In this document: piece after piece, positions 18,463 to 27,185 of the stretch
Numbering within the stretch: position 1 is the first letter of the stretch
How the letters are laid out: each line of letters starts with the position of its first letter
Assembly (NCBI GenBank): GCA_937957975.1
Contig: CALFFK010000001.1
Span: 40,141-104,140 of the forward strand
Direction: 5' to 3'
Length of the DNA: 64,000 nucleotides
Source of the DNA: an uncultured Neomegalonema sp.
GTDB taxonomy: Bacteria > Pseudomonadota > Alphaproteobacteria > Rhodobacterales > Rhodobacteraceae
Program-made: the position numbers and the translations under genes
Notes under the pieces: generated by a model
Database searches by the model: none
The model's input: the letters and a program-made list of their open reading frames with translations, nothing else
Told to the model about the DNA's origin: nothing

Positions 18463-18767
18463 GGCGCAGTCCTTTCAGCGATACGGTCCTTGATCTCCTG
18501 CGGCGGATCGAGAACGTCAGCCGCATAAACGCCAAAGACCTCCAGCGTATGTGTGTGCCGCGCCATGTGAAACCACTTGCCGCAACCAAAGGCATGACGC
18601 CACCGCTCGTAATGCACGCCGCGCGGATTCTTGCGGTCGAACAGATAGCTCGCCCATTCGGCATCGGTACAGCCAGGGCCGGGTCGCACGATATGCGCCT
18701 CGCCACCGGCGGCGAATTCGGTTTCCTCGGCCTCGACGCCGCAGGCAGGGCACTGGATCAGGAGCAT
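18459..18767 (-). CDS. soxD: Sarcosine oxidase, delta subunit
   Basis: A 102-residue zinc-binding subunit. The start at ATG 18767 gives MLLIQCPACG, with the CPxC pair at Cys6 and Cys9, and later the conserved HYERWRHAFGCGKWFH segment carrying His and Cys ligands. An in-frame extension upstream to 18818 has no family support. It is the first gene of the soxDAG set. In known operons the order is soxB-soxD-soxA-soxG, so this set is the canonical order with its first gene missing. The next gene upstream, on the other strand, is an unrelated zinc-ribbon protein. Confidence 0.9.
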   Translation of the reverse strand: MLLIQCPACGVEAEETEFAAGGEAHIVRPGPGCTDAEWASYLFDRKNPRGVHYERWRHAFGCGKWFHMARHTHTLEVFGVYAADVLDPPQEIKDRIAERTAP

Positions 18768-18920
18768 GGTTTGGGTCCAACGGTTCACGAATTTGAGCGG
18801 TGATCGCTTATGCCGCAAACGCGCGCCCGTGCAAATCCGTCGAAACGTCGCCCCTTCGCGACGCTTCCCGGTCTTTCATTCACGCTGCGCACCCTTATCT
18901 TGTCCGCGAAGGAGAAGGCG

Positions 18921-19271
18921 ATGCCAAAAACCGTACGGATGATTTCCTGCTGCTATTGCGGTGCCGCGACGATGATTGATCTGGCGAAGGTCGGGCGTGG
19001 GGTTTTGACCTGCGACGCCTGTGGCGCGCGGCTTTGCTCGGCGCGGATGGAGGCGGTGGTGAACAAGCCGATTCCCGTCAAACGGGCCGCACCAGAACGC
19101 ACTGCTCCCCTTGCTCCGCGCTGGCACGGCGTCGCTGGTTCATTCGCAAGCCCAGCCGGGTGTAAAAAGTCGAAACCGAAGAAAAAGACAAAATCAAAGC
19201 CGAAAAAGCGCAAAAGCTTTCTCGATCGGTTGGAGGATATATGGGACGAGATTGAAGACATCATCGACTGA
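18921..19271 (+). CDS. Small zinc-ribbon protein with basic linker, function unknown
   Basis: A 116-residue protein with start ATG 18921 behind a good ribosome-binding site (GAAGGAGA). The N-terminal 40 residues hold two Cys-x2-Cys knuckles (CCYCG and CDACG) typical of a zinc ribbon. After an Ala/Pro-rich stretch comes a Lys/Pro/Ser-rich basic run, then a short helix ending in acidic residues (WDEIEDIID). The basic region could bind nucleic acid or membrane surface, but nothing ties it to a pathway. Similar small proteins occur in alphaproteobacteria as conserved hypotheticals. It is divergent from soxD and convergent with the AAA ATPase gene (4-bp gap). Confidence 0.65.
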   Translation: MPKTVRMISCCYCGAATMIDLAKVGRGVLTCDACGARLCSARMEAVVNKPIPVKRAAPERTAPLAPRWHGVAGSFASPAGCKKSKPKKKTKSKPKKRKSFLDRLEDIWDEIEDIID

Positions 19272-19275
19272 CGCA

Positions 19276-20550
19276 TCAACTCGTTAATGATGCCTCTGCC
19301 GGGTCAGGGCGCACATCCATCCGGTCAATGCGGGCGGCGGTGGCAGGGTCATCATGGTGGCGCAACAACCAGCCCTGAAGAACCGCCGGGATAATCCGGC
19401 GATCACCAAATGAGGCAGTGAACGTTTCAGCGTGCTGAACAGCATCAGGAAAAAACCGCACGAACATCTCTGCCGCCGCCTCCAGGCCGATGGGGCCAAG
19501 CTCCACATGCATATCCGCCCGTCCGGGACGGATCAGCGCCGGATCGAGCCGTTCGCGGTGGTTCGTGGTCATAAAGAGTGCCCTGCCTTCCTGCGCCGCA
19601 ACCCCGTCAATAGCATTGAGCAACCCCGAAAAGCTGACCCCTGTTTTGCTGCCTTCGCGCGCCGCATTGACGGCATCAATATCCTCGAAAGCGATCAACG
19701 CATTTTTCGGAACACTGCCAAGCGCATCACGCAAGGCATCGTCGGAAAGAGTGCTACGGTTCAGGTCGAGCGTCGCAATATCGCTGCCCAGCTCTGATGC
19801 GATGGCCCGAATGAGCGAGGATTTTCCCGTTCCCGGCGGGCCATATAACAGGTATCCACGCCGCCACGGCACTCCCCGACTCGCATACCAGTCGCGCGAG
19901 GCATAAAACCAGCGCACATCAGCCAACAGCGCCTCTGCCTCGTCACCTTCGGTCACTATACTGGCGAGCGAGCGGCGCGGCACGTCACCGGCGGCGCTCC
20001 AGCCATGACGCGCGAGGGTGTGGATGCCGGGGCCGATTCGATCCCGTGTGGCCGCAATCTTCGCCCCGATTTCGATCCAGTTCTGCACCGCCCCCACGCC
20101 GCCGCCCAACAACGTGAATTTCAGTGCCTCCAGCGGGCCATCCTGCCCGGAGAACGATTCTGTGCGAGCCTTGCGTTCAATGGAGCGGTCAAGAATACAC
20201 AGAATTCGGGATTCAAGGAAAATATGCCGCCCCTCGCTTGGCACCATCAGGATGCGCGCGTCTTCGGTCGGGCGCCAATCGTCCCCTTCCGCAAATTGCG
20301 TCACTTGCAGACGGCGCGACCGACTCAGGTGATCGCCCTGCTCCAGCCAAAGGCACAGGAACTTGAAGGCAGGGCTGCGGTTATCGACGGTCACGCTGAT
20401 GGTGATGCGCCGCCACAGCATCCTGAGCGCGCGCCTCCCCCACAATCCGGCAACGGTGGCCCCGACGCCGATAAGGCCCAGCGCGATACCACCCGCGAAA
20501 ATATCGCTGGAGAAGGCATCCGCGAAAAAACTGTTCAGAAATTCAGACAT
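19276..20550 (-). CDS. BCS1-like AAA ATPase with N-terminal membrane segment
   Basis: A 424-residue AAA protein. From ATG 20550 there is a hydrophobic N-terminus (residues about 15-38), then a BCS1-type N-terminal domain, then the AAA module with Walker A GPPGTGKSSL, Walker B LIAFEDID, and the sensor/arginine region TTNHRERLDPALIRPGR. The RPGRAD and LIRPGR segments are highly like mitochondrial BCS1, which translocates the folded Rieske protein across the inner membrane. The bacterial relatives are of unknown function and some are linked to phage defence or Rieske handling. Upstream in-frame codons to 20604 are rejected. No Rieske or bc1 gene lies nearby, so the role is open. Confidence 0.8.
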   Translation of the reverse strand: MSEFLNSFFADAFSSDIFAGGIALGLIGVGATVAGLWGRRALRMLWRRITISVTVDNRSPAFKFLCLWLEQGDHLSRSRRLQVTQFAEGDDWRPTEDARILMVPSEGRHIFLESRILCILDRSIERKARTESFSGQDGPLEALKFTLLGGGVGAVQNWIEIGAKIAATRDRIGPGIHTLARHGWSAAGDVPRRSLASIVTEGDEAEALLADVRWFYASRDWYASRGVPWRRGYLLYGPPGTGKSSLIRAIASELGSDIATLDLNRSTLSDDALRDALGSVPKNALIAFEDIDAVNAAREGSKTGVSFSGLLNAIDGVAAQEGRALFMTTNHRERLDPALIRPGRADMHVELGPIGLEAAAEMFVRFFPDAVQHAETFTASFGDRRIIPAVLQGWLLRHHDDPATAARIDRMDVRPDPAEASLTS

Positions 20551-20667
20551 GACAATGCGCCCTGCTTGGACACTGGTTGTTGAGGGGGCGCAATACCGCG
20601 GCATCGTAGCACATGAATCGCTGCATCATACTCGCTTTCCTGTGCATGACAGGCTACGGCTCGAAAG

Positions 20668-21573
20668 ATGGCACATTCCGACGCCTCTCACGGCTCCCTG
20701 ACACAAGGGGTCGTCCCCTTGCTTGCAGGATTGTCCCTTGCTGCCCTGTCCGGTGCGGTAATGAAGGGATTGTCAAATGAGTTACCCGCTTTTCTGATCG
20801 TCTGGGTGCGGTTTCTGGGTTTCGCGGCGCTGATGCTGCCCGTAGTGCTGTGGCGACAGGGAAAAGCGCGGGCCTTTGCGCCAGTTATGCCAAAAGCACA
20901 ATTACTACGCGGGGCGATGATGGCGGCGGGTACGGCGTGTTTCATTATCGCCGCCCGAACGCTGGATTTCGCGAATGCGATCACGTTGCTTTATGTCTAC
21001 CCGTTTCTCATCACCCTGTTGGCCCCGTTCTTCCTGAACGAGCCACCCCGGTTGCTAACATTTCTTGGCGTGGCGAGCGGTTTCGTTGGCGTGCTGCTGG
21101 TGGCGCGACCCAGTACGGATGGATTGGCGGTGGCGGGAACGCCGTTTGCGCTTGCTGCCGGGGCGTTGATCGCAGGGCAGATGATCCTCAATCGCAGGCT
21201 TGGGGGAGCCGTCGATCCATTACTGACCTCTTTCTGGGGAGCCTGTGTGGTCACAATGATGGTGACGCCCTTCGCGCCATGGATATGGCAAGCGGTAACA
21301 ATGGCACAGGCAGGCAAGCTGGCCCTGCTGGCACTCATGGCCGCCATGAGCCAGACCCTCGTAACAATCGCCTTCTCCCGCGCCCCTGCCGCCGATCTGG
21401 CCCCTTTCACCTATATGGAGATTATCGCCGGGGTTGGCATCGGATTTACGGTCTTCGGAACCCTGCCCGATGCCCTGTCGTTCCTCGGCATGGCCATCAT
21501 CATCGCCAGCGGCATCATGGTCGCGCGGGTACAGCGAGGCCGGATCACAGCGCGGCGACAACCGAAAATCTAA
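20668..21573 (+). CDS. DMT-family (EamA) transporter
   Basis: A 301-residue inner membrane protein with ten predicted helices in two EamA repeats; the second begins near residue 155 (AGALIAGQMILNRR). Gly/Pro-rich helices such as VASGFVGVLLVARPS and MEIIAGVGIGFTVFG are typical. Start ATG 20668. It stands alone, with a 117-bp gap to the upstream AAA gene start on the other strand and 149 bp to ecm. Substrate unknown; family members export amino acids, metabolites or drugs. Confidence 0.85.
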   Translation: MAHSDASHGSLTQGVVPLLAGLSLAALSGAVMKGLSNELPAFLIVWVRFLGFAALMLPVVLWRQGKARAFAPVMPKAQLLRGAMMAAGTACFIIAARTLDFANAITLLYVYPFLITLLAPFFLNEPPRLLTFLGVASGFVGVLLVARPSTDGLAVAGTPFALAAGALIAGQMILNRRLGGAVDPLLTSFWGACVVTMMVTPFAPWIWQAVTMAQAGKLALLALMAAMSQTLVTIAFSRAPAADLAPFTYMEIIAGVGIGFTVFGTLPDALSFLGMAIIIASGIMVARVQRGRITARRQPKI

Positions 21574-21722
21574 CCTGGATTATTTACGGGTGTTCAGGCG
21601 ATCCCACCCCAACCCGGCGTTCATCATTATCGGATAGGCAATAACCGCAAGCGCGCTTTCCCTTGCATCGTGGTTCGCTGCACTGCAAAATAATCGTGAT
21701 AATTATTGTGCGAGAGACCCCC

Positions 21723-23696
21723 GTGACCGATAAAAAAGATCGCCCCTGGCTCATGCGGACCTATGCAGGGCATTCCACTGCCGCCGCCTCCAATGATCTC
21801 TATAAAACCAACCTCGCCAAGGGACAGACGGGCCTGTCGGTCGCTTTCGATCTACCCACACAAACCGGTTATGACAGCGACCATATCCTCGCGCGGGGCG
21901 AAGTGGGCAAGGTGGGCGTGCCGATCAGTCATATCGGTGATATGCGCACGCTGTTCGACGGCATCCCGCTGGAACAGATGAACACCTCCATGACCATCAA
22001 CGCGACTGCTGCGTGGCTACTGGCGCTTTATGTCGCGGTGGCGGAGGAACAGGGGGCGGATGTCACCAAACTGCAAGGAACAGTGCAGAACGACATCATC
22101 AAGGAATACCTGTCGCGCGGAACATACGTCTTCCCGCCGGAGCCAAGCCTGCGGCTGATTACCGATGTTGCCGCTTATACCTATTCGGCAGTGCCGAAAT
22201 GGAACCCGATGAACGTGTGCTCCTATCACTTGCAGGAAGCCGGGGCGACACCAGAGCAAGAGTTGGCCTTTGCGCTGGCCACGGCAACAGCAGTGCTCGA
22301 CGGGATGCGCGTGCGAGACGATGTGGACGAAGCCGATTTCCCCGGCATTGTCGCGCGGATCAGCTTTTTCGTGAATGCAGGCATCCGATTCGTGACTGAA
22401 ATGTGCAAGATGCGCGCATTCGTGGACCTGTGGGACGAAATCTGCACGGAACGCTATGGCGTAACCGACCCAAAGCTGCGGCGATTCCGCTATGGCGTGC
22501 AAGTGAACTCGCTGGGCCTGACAGAGCAACAGCCTGAGAACAATCCCTACCGCATTCTGCTGGAAATGCTGGCTGTTACACTGTCCAAAAATGCCCGCGC
22601 CCGTGCCGTGCAGCTTCCTGCATGGAACGAGGCTCTTGGCTTGCCCCGGCCATGGGATCAGCAATGGTCCCTGCGGATGCAGCAGGTGTTGGCCTTCGAG
22701 ACGGATCTGCTGGAATATGATGATCTGTTCGACGGCAATCCGGCGGTTGAACGCAAGGTTGAGGCGCTTAAAGCCGGTGCACGGGATGAGCTTGCGCGCA
22801 TCGACGAAATGGGCGGCGCGATGGCCAGCATTGATTACATGAAACGCCAGTTGGTCGAAGCCAACTCCGCCCGCATCGCAGGGATCGAAAGCGGCGAACA
22901 GACGGTAATCGGCGTGAACCGCTTCACCGAAACTGCCGAGTCTCCGCTTACCGCTGGCGATGGCGGCATCCTTGTGGTCGATCCTGAGGTCGAGGCCGAG
23001 CAGGTTGGGCAACTGGCCGCATGGCGTGAGCAACGCGGAGATGTGTCAGGCGCATTGAATGAATTGCGGGCGGCGGCGGTGGAAGGCCGCAATATCATGC
23101 CCGCCTCCATCGCCGCCGCCAAGGCCGGTGTTACCACCGGCGAATGGGGTACGGTCATGCGTGAGGTTTTCGGCGAATACCGCGCCCCCACCGGTGTCAG
23201 CGCCTCGGCTCAGGCTACCGTCACCGACGAAGCCGCCATGCGCGAGGTACGCGCCAACGTCGAACGCGTCTCGGCCCGGAGCGGGCGGCGCATCAAGTTT
23301 CTGGTCGGCAAACCCGGCCTTGATGGTCATTCGAACGGTGCCGAGCAAATCGCCGTCCGCGCCCGCGATTGCGGGATGGAGGTCGTCTATGAAGGCATCC
23401 GCCTGACCCCCGCACAGATCGTCAATACCGCGCTGGAAGAAGGCGTCCATGTCGTCGGCCTCTCGATCCTTTCCGGCTCGCACATGCCATTGGTGACGGA
23501 GGTTATGGATCTGATGCGCCAACAGGGGATAGACGATATTCCCGTTATCGCTGGCGGTATTATCCCTGACAGCGACGCCGAGTTACTGCGCGCCGCCGGG
23601 GTCGCGCGGATCTATACGCCAAAAGATTTCGAGCTGACAAAGATCATGGCTGACATCGTTGGGTTGGTGGAAGAGCGGGAGGCAAAGGCGGCGTAA
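21723..23696 (+). CDS. ecm: Ethylmalonyl-CoA mutase (B12-dependent)
   Basis: A 657-residue protein starting at GTG 21723. Its sequence follows Ecm of Rhodobacter very closely from the start: RTYAGHSTAAASNDLYKTN, LSVAFDLPTQTGYDSDH, TSMTINATAAWLLALY, LQGTVQNDIIKEYLSRGTY and NPMNVCSYHLQEAGATPEQE. The C-terminal cobalamin domain has the DxHxxG loop GLDGHSNGAEQ and a later SILSGSHMPL segment. Ecm converts ethylmalonyl-CoA to methylsuccinyl-CoA in the ethylmalonyl-CoA pathway for acetyl-CoA assimilation. The other pathway genes are not in the window. An in-frame extension to 21663 is not supported. Confidence 0.94.
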   Translation: MTDKKDRPWLMRTYAGHSTAAASNDLYKTNLAKGQTGLSVAFDLPTQTGYDSDHILARGEVGKVGVPISHIGDMRTLFDGIPLEQMNTSMTINATAAWLLALYVAVAEEQGADVTKLQGTVQNDIIKEYLSRGTYVFPPEPSLRLITDVAAYTYSAVPKWNPMNVCSYHLQEAGATPEQELAFALATATAVLDGMRVRDDVDEADFPGIVARISFFVNAGIRFVTEMCKMRAFVDLWDEICTERYGVTDPKLRRFRYGVQVNSLGLTEQQPENNPYRILLEMLAVTLSKNARARAVQLPAWNEALGLPRPWDQQWSLRMQQVLAFETDLLEYDDLFDGNPAVERKVEALKAGARDELARIDEMGGAMASIDYMKRQLVEANSARIAGIESGEQTVIGVNRFTETAESPLTAGDGGILVVDPEVEAEQVGQLAAWREQRGDVSGALNELRAAAVEGRNIMPASIAAAKAGVTTGEWGTVMREVFGEYRAPTGVSASAQATVTDEAAMREVRANVERVSARSGRRIKFLVGKPGLDGHSNGAEQIAVRARDCGMEVVYEGIRLTPAQIVNTALEEGVHVVGLSILSGSHMPLVTEVMDLMRQQGIDDIPVIAGGIIPDSDAELLRAAGVARIYTPKDFELTKIMADIVGLVEEREAKAA

Positions 23697-23788
23697 TCGC
23701 GCGCCATTCGCTCAACCATTGCCACAGGCGTTACACCTTTGCATAACGGGGTCCATCAATCACGAACCCCGCCAGCACTGGAGCCGCT

Positions 23789-24727
23789 ATGAAACCCGAA
23801 ATCCTGATGATGGGTCCGATGATGCCGCATGTGGAGGCGGCATTGGACGAATCCTACACGGTTCACCGGCTGTTCAAGGCTGATAACAAGGATGCTCTGC
23901 TGGCCGAGGCAGGACCGCGCATCCGGGGCATCGCCACCGATGGTGGTCTGGGAGCAAGCGCCGATCTGATGGGCAAACTGCCCGCACTTGAGATCGTTTC
24001 ATGTTATGGCGTCGGGGTGGATGCCATAGATCTCGGTCATGCAAAATCCCAGGGCGTTACCGTAACAAACACACCCGATGTGCTAAACGACGATGTGGCG
24101 AATCTGGCCGTCGCGCTGGTTCTGGCGACAAGCCGGACGCTGGTTGCAAACGATAGTTACGTGCGGCAGGGACGCTGGCAGTCAAAGGGTGCGCCACCGC
24201 TGGCCCGTTCGATACGGGGGGCAAAGATCGGCATTCTGGGGCTGGGCCGCATCGGCAAGGATATAGCCGGAAAAATGCAGGTCTTCGGTTGCGAAATCGC
24301 TTATCATGGGCGGTCAAAACAGGACGTACCCTATGAGTATTTCGACAACCTGACCGACATGGCCCGCGCAGTCGATTACCTGATCGCAATCTGCCCCGGC
24401 GGCCCCTCAACAAACAAGATTGTCAATGCCGAAGTGCTGGAGGCGCTGGGCAAGGACGGCACATTCATCAATGTTGCGCGCGGGTCGGTACATGATGAAA
24501 CGGCGCTGGTTTCCGCACTTTATAATGGAACCCTCGGCGCAGCGGCCCTTGATGTCTTTGAAAACGAACCGGGAGTTCCCGAAGCCTTGCTAACGATGGA
24601 TAACGTGGTCCTGCAACCGCATCAGGGCAGCGGTACGGTCGAGACACGCCGCGCAATGGGTGATCTCGTCATCGAGAACCTACGCCGCCACTTTAAGGGT
24701 GAGCCAGTAAAAACGCCCGTAACCTGA
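23789..24727 (+). CDS. D-isomer-specific 2-hydroxyacid dehydrogenase (glyoxylate/hydroxypyruvate reductase-like)
   Basis: A 312-residue NAD(P)-dependent dehydrogenase. The nucleotide fold has GLGRIGKDIA, the catalytic Arg is in NVARGSV, the Glu in FENEPGVP and the His in QPHQGSGTVETR. This short form with an AVALVLATSR segment resembles the GHRB/HprA-like glyoxylate-hydroxypyruvate reductases. It sits between ecm and a beta-hydroxyacid dehydrogenase gene, 92 bp and 15 bp apart respectively. Since the ethylmalonyl-CoA pathway yields glyoxylate, reduction of glyoxylate or hydroxypyruvate would suit the neighbourhood, but this link is inference. Confidence 0.85.
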   Translation: MKPEILMMGPMMPHVEAALDESYTVHRLFKADNKDALLAEAGPRIRGIATDGGLGASADLMGKLPALEIVSCYGVGVDAIDLGHAKSQGVTVTNTPDVLNDDVANLAVALVLATSRTLVANDSYVRQGRWQSKGAPPLARSIRGAKIGILGLGRIGKDIAGKMQVFGCEIAYHGRSKQDVPYEYFDNLTDMARAVDYLIAICPGGPSTNKIVNAEVLEALGKDGTFINVARGSVHDETALVSALYNGTLGAAALDVFENEPGVPEALLTMDNVVLQPHQGSGTVETRRAMGDLVIENLRRHFKGEPVKTPVT

Positions 24728-24742
24728 TCTTCGGAGAACGAC

Positions 24743-25654
24743 ATGAGCAACAAGGAAAAAGTGGGCTTCATCGGTGTGGGACTGATGGGGCATGGGATGG
24801 CGAAGAACATCCTCCAGAATGGCTATCCCGTCACGATCATGGGCAACCGCAATCGCGCGCCGGTCGATGATTTGGTCGGGCGCGGGGCTGTGGAGACGAC
24901 CTCGCCAAAAGCGATGGCCGAAGCCTGTGATGTAATTCACCTCTGCGTCACATCCTCGGTACAGATTGAGGATCTGTGCCGCCGGGAAGATGGACTGCTG
25001 GCCGGGGCGCATGACGGCTTGATCGTGATTGATTGCTCCACCGCCGATCCAACCTCGACGCTGGCACTGGCGGAGGAATTCAAGGCCAAGGGCGCGACAC
25101 TGATTGATGCGCCATTGGGCATGACGCCCAAAGAGGCGGAAACCGGCGAACTGAACACCTTTATCGGATCGGATGACGTGACACTGGCAAAAGTGCGCCC
25201 GATTATTGAGACATGGGCGAAGAACATCACCCATATGGGGCCGGTCGGCACAGGGCATAAAGCCAAGCTTATCAATAACTTTCTCGCGCTCGGCTATAAC
25301 GCCCTCTATGCGGAGGCTTTCACTGCCTGCCGCAAGGGAGGCGTCGATCTGAAAAAGTTCCAGGAGCTTATCACTGGCGGGGGCATCAATTCCGGCATGT
25401 TCCAGCGTATGAGCGCCTACGTGGTGGATGGCGACCCGTTGGCGCATCTTTTCTCGCTAAACAACTGTCTGAAAGATATAAAATATTTCAGTCAATTAGC
25501 GGATGATGCCAACATGGCGGCCCCGATGACCGGGGCGGCAAAATCCTATTACCAGATGGCCGTCGCGCAAGGCGGAGGCGAAGAACATATGCCGATGTTG
25601 ACCGACTATGTCAGCATGGCAAGCGGTGCGGAGAAGACGACCCCAAAGGGATAA
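24743..25654 (+). CDS. NAD(P)-dependent beta-hydroxyacid dehydrogenase (HIBADH/tartronate semialdehyde reductase family)
   Basis: A 303-residue protein starting at ATG 24743 behind GGAG. N-terminal motif GFIGVGLMGHGMA is the family Rossmann signature; the substrate-binding DAPLGMTPKEAETG segment matches the conserved D-P-x-G-x region of the family, and KLINNFLALGYNAL carries the catalytic Lys. Members include 3-hydroxyisobutyrate dehydrogenase and tartronate semialdehyde reductase. It is cotranscribed with the 2-hydroxyacid dehydrogenase 15 bp upstream, so both may act on small C3 or C4 acids. It is followed by a hairpin at 25667-25684. Confidence 0.85.
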   Translation: MSNKEKVGFIGVGLMGHGMAKNILQNGYPVTIMGNRNRAPVDDLVGRGAVETTSPKAMAEACDVIHLCVTSSVQIEDLCRREDGLLAGAHDGLIVIDCSTADPTSTLALAEEFKAKGATLIDAPLGMTPKEAETGELNTFIGSDDVTLAKVRPIIETWAKNITHMGPVGTGHKAKLINNFLALGYNALYAEAFTACRKGGVDLKKFQELITGGGINSGMFQRMSAYVVDGDPLAHLFSLNNCLKDIKYFSQLADDANMAAPMTGAAKSYYQMAVAQGGGEEHMPMLTDYVSMASGAEKTTPKG

Positions 25655-25666
25655 CTGCCCTTTTTA

Positions 25667-25684
25667 TTCCCGCAAAAGCGGGAA
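25667..25684. terminator. TTCCCGC-AAAA-GCGGGAA hairpin, REP-like
   Basis: A perfect 7-bp stem with AAAA loop (arms 25667-25673 and 25678-25684), 13 bp past the stop of the beta-hydroxyacid dehydrogenase. It has a T-run before it rather than after, so a forward terminator is not clear; a reverse-strand one is possible. The unit continues with a second GC-rich region to 25735 ending in CATGACGGG. It is like the dispersed CCCGCGAAAG-type repeat also at 58430-58500. Confidence 0.45.
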
Positions 25685-25745
25685 GGTGCTTCCCCAATGA
25701 CGTGCCCACATTCGCGGGCATGACGGGAAAATTATAGGGCAATCC

Positions 25746-27185
25746 ATGCTTTTCCTCTGGGTATCGCCCGTAATCCTGTTTCTTGCCCTGATGGCAAGCC
25801 GCGCCGTCGCCGCCATCCCGGCGGCGACGCTTTCATTGGGGCTGGCAGTGATCGTTACTGCGAGCGTCGGGCCGGTATGGCTGGCCCCCAAAGAGATTGC
25901 GATGATCGTGCTTGCAGGAGGATGGATCGCCCTGCCAGCGGTGCTGGTTATCCTGACAGGATTGTATTTTACTGAAGTGCTTGCCGGGGCCGGAAAGCAT
26001 CCGGCAAATACACCCACATCCACCAACCCACGCCAACTCGGCACAATCTGCCTTTTTCTTGGCCCGTTTGTTGAGACGGCGACGGGGTTCGGTGTGGGCT
26101 ATGTCGTAGCCATCGGGGCAGTCCTGGCGGCAGGAATCAGCCCCGCTGTGGCCCTCGCGCTTGCGGCGTTCAGCCAGATGCTCGTGCCATGGGGCGCGCT
26201 GGGTATCGGCACGAAAATCAGCGCAGCCATTGTGGGGATGCCCGTCGATATGCTGGGCTGGCGCATTGCCATCATCACCGCGCCAATGCTGTGGATGATG
26301 CTGCTCGTCTATTGGCACATCCTGAGAAATGCAGGGATTGGCATCAGCGCGCCGCAAAAGCGTGAAGATGCGGGAACGGTACTGGCGCTGTCGATGTTGC
26401 TGGTCGCAACAAATGCGGTGTTTCCCATCGAACTGGCCGGATTGCTGGCGATTGGTCCGGTGCTCGTATTTCGGTTGTGGCGACAGGAACAACAGCTCCT
26501 GTTTTCTGATGAAGCATTTCAGCGGGCAGCCCCGTATTTGATCCTGATTACATTACTGGCTGTGACAAAACTGATCCCCGGCATCAGGGCAATCCTCGCG
26601 GCACCGGCCTTCACACCGGGTCAGGGCGCACCCGCTTTTGCACCACTGGCCAGCCCGGCGAATGTACTCATCCTTGCCGCAATCCTCGGATGTATAGCGC
26701 ATGGGCGGTGGTCGGCGCTGCGCACGGCCATTCCCGGCGCATTGGCAAAAGGAACGCGCGCGTCGATTCTGACGATCCTGCTGGTCGCGTTGGCATGGGT
26801 AATCGTGCAGTCAGGCATAGCGCAGGAGGTTGCCGTAGCCCTGCGTAGCGGAATGGGCGATTCTGCGGCACTGGTTGTGCCGGTTCTGGGCAGCATCGGA
26901 GGCTATTTGACCGGCAGTAATACGGGGGCTGGAAGCCTGTCGATGCCGGTGGCCAAAGCCGTGGCGTCCGGGGCGGTCCTCCCATGGATCGGGGCCGCGA
27001 CAATCATGGCGGGGAGTGTATTCACGGCCTTCTCACCCGTGCGCTTTGCCATGGGGCAAACCATCGCGAAGGCGAGCGCACAGGACAGTCACGCCGCCCT
27101 TCGCCTGTTGCTGCCTTTCGCACTGACTGTCATCTGGATCGCGATATTGGCGGTATTTTTCGCCCTGCAATGGTCGCTGTTATAG
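25746..27185 (+). CDS. LctP-type L-lactate permease family transporter
   Basis: A 479-residue membrane protein with about twelve to fourteen helices. The LctP hallmarks are present: FVETATGFGVGYV near residue 110 and SIGGYLTGSNTGAGS near residue 395, matching the GSNT signature of lactate/glycolate permeases. It is shorter than the 550 or so residues of E. coli LldP. The substrate is a monocarboxylate such as lactate or glycolate; its position near a glyoxylate-type reductase and the idnO-like gene keeps other hydroxyacids possible. Its stop overlaps the convergent idnO-like stop by 6 bp. Confidence 0.83.
   Translation: MLFLWVSPVILFLALMASRAVAAIPAATLSLGLAVIVTASVGPVWLAPKEIAMIVLAGGWIALPAVLVILTGLYFTEVLAGAGKHPANTPTSTNPRQLGTICLFLGPFVETATGFGVGYVVAIGAVLAAGISPAVALALAAFSQMLVPWGALGIGTKISAAIVGMPVDMLGWRIAIITAPMLWMMLLVYWHILRNAGIGISAPQKREDAGTVLALSMLLVATNAVFPIELAGLLAIGPVLVFRLWRQEQQLLFSDEAFQRAAPYLILITLLAVTKLIPGIRAILAAPAFTPGQGAPAFAPLASPANVLILAAILGCIAHGRWSALRTAIPGALAKGTRASILTILLVALAWVIVQSGIAQEVAVALRSGMGDSAALVVPVLGSIGGYLTGSNTGAGSLSMPVAKAVASGAVLPWIGAATIMAGSVFTAFSPVRFAMGQTIAKASAQDSHAALRLLLPFALTVIWIAILAVFFALQWSLL

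Noticed and set aside
22017..23033. Long open frame on the minus strand inside ecm
   Set aside because: It is a shadow of the ecm coding sequence; its composition and lack of known motifs do not support a gene.
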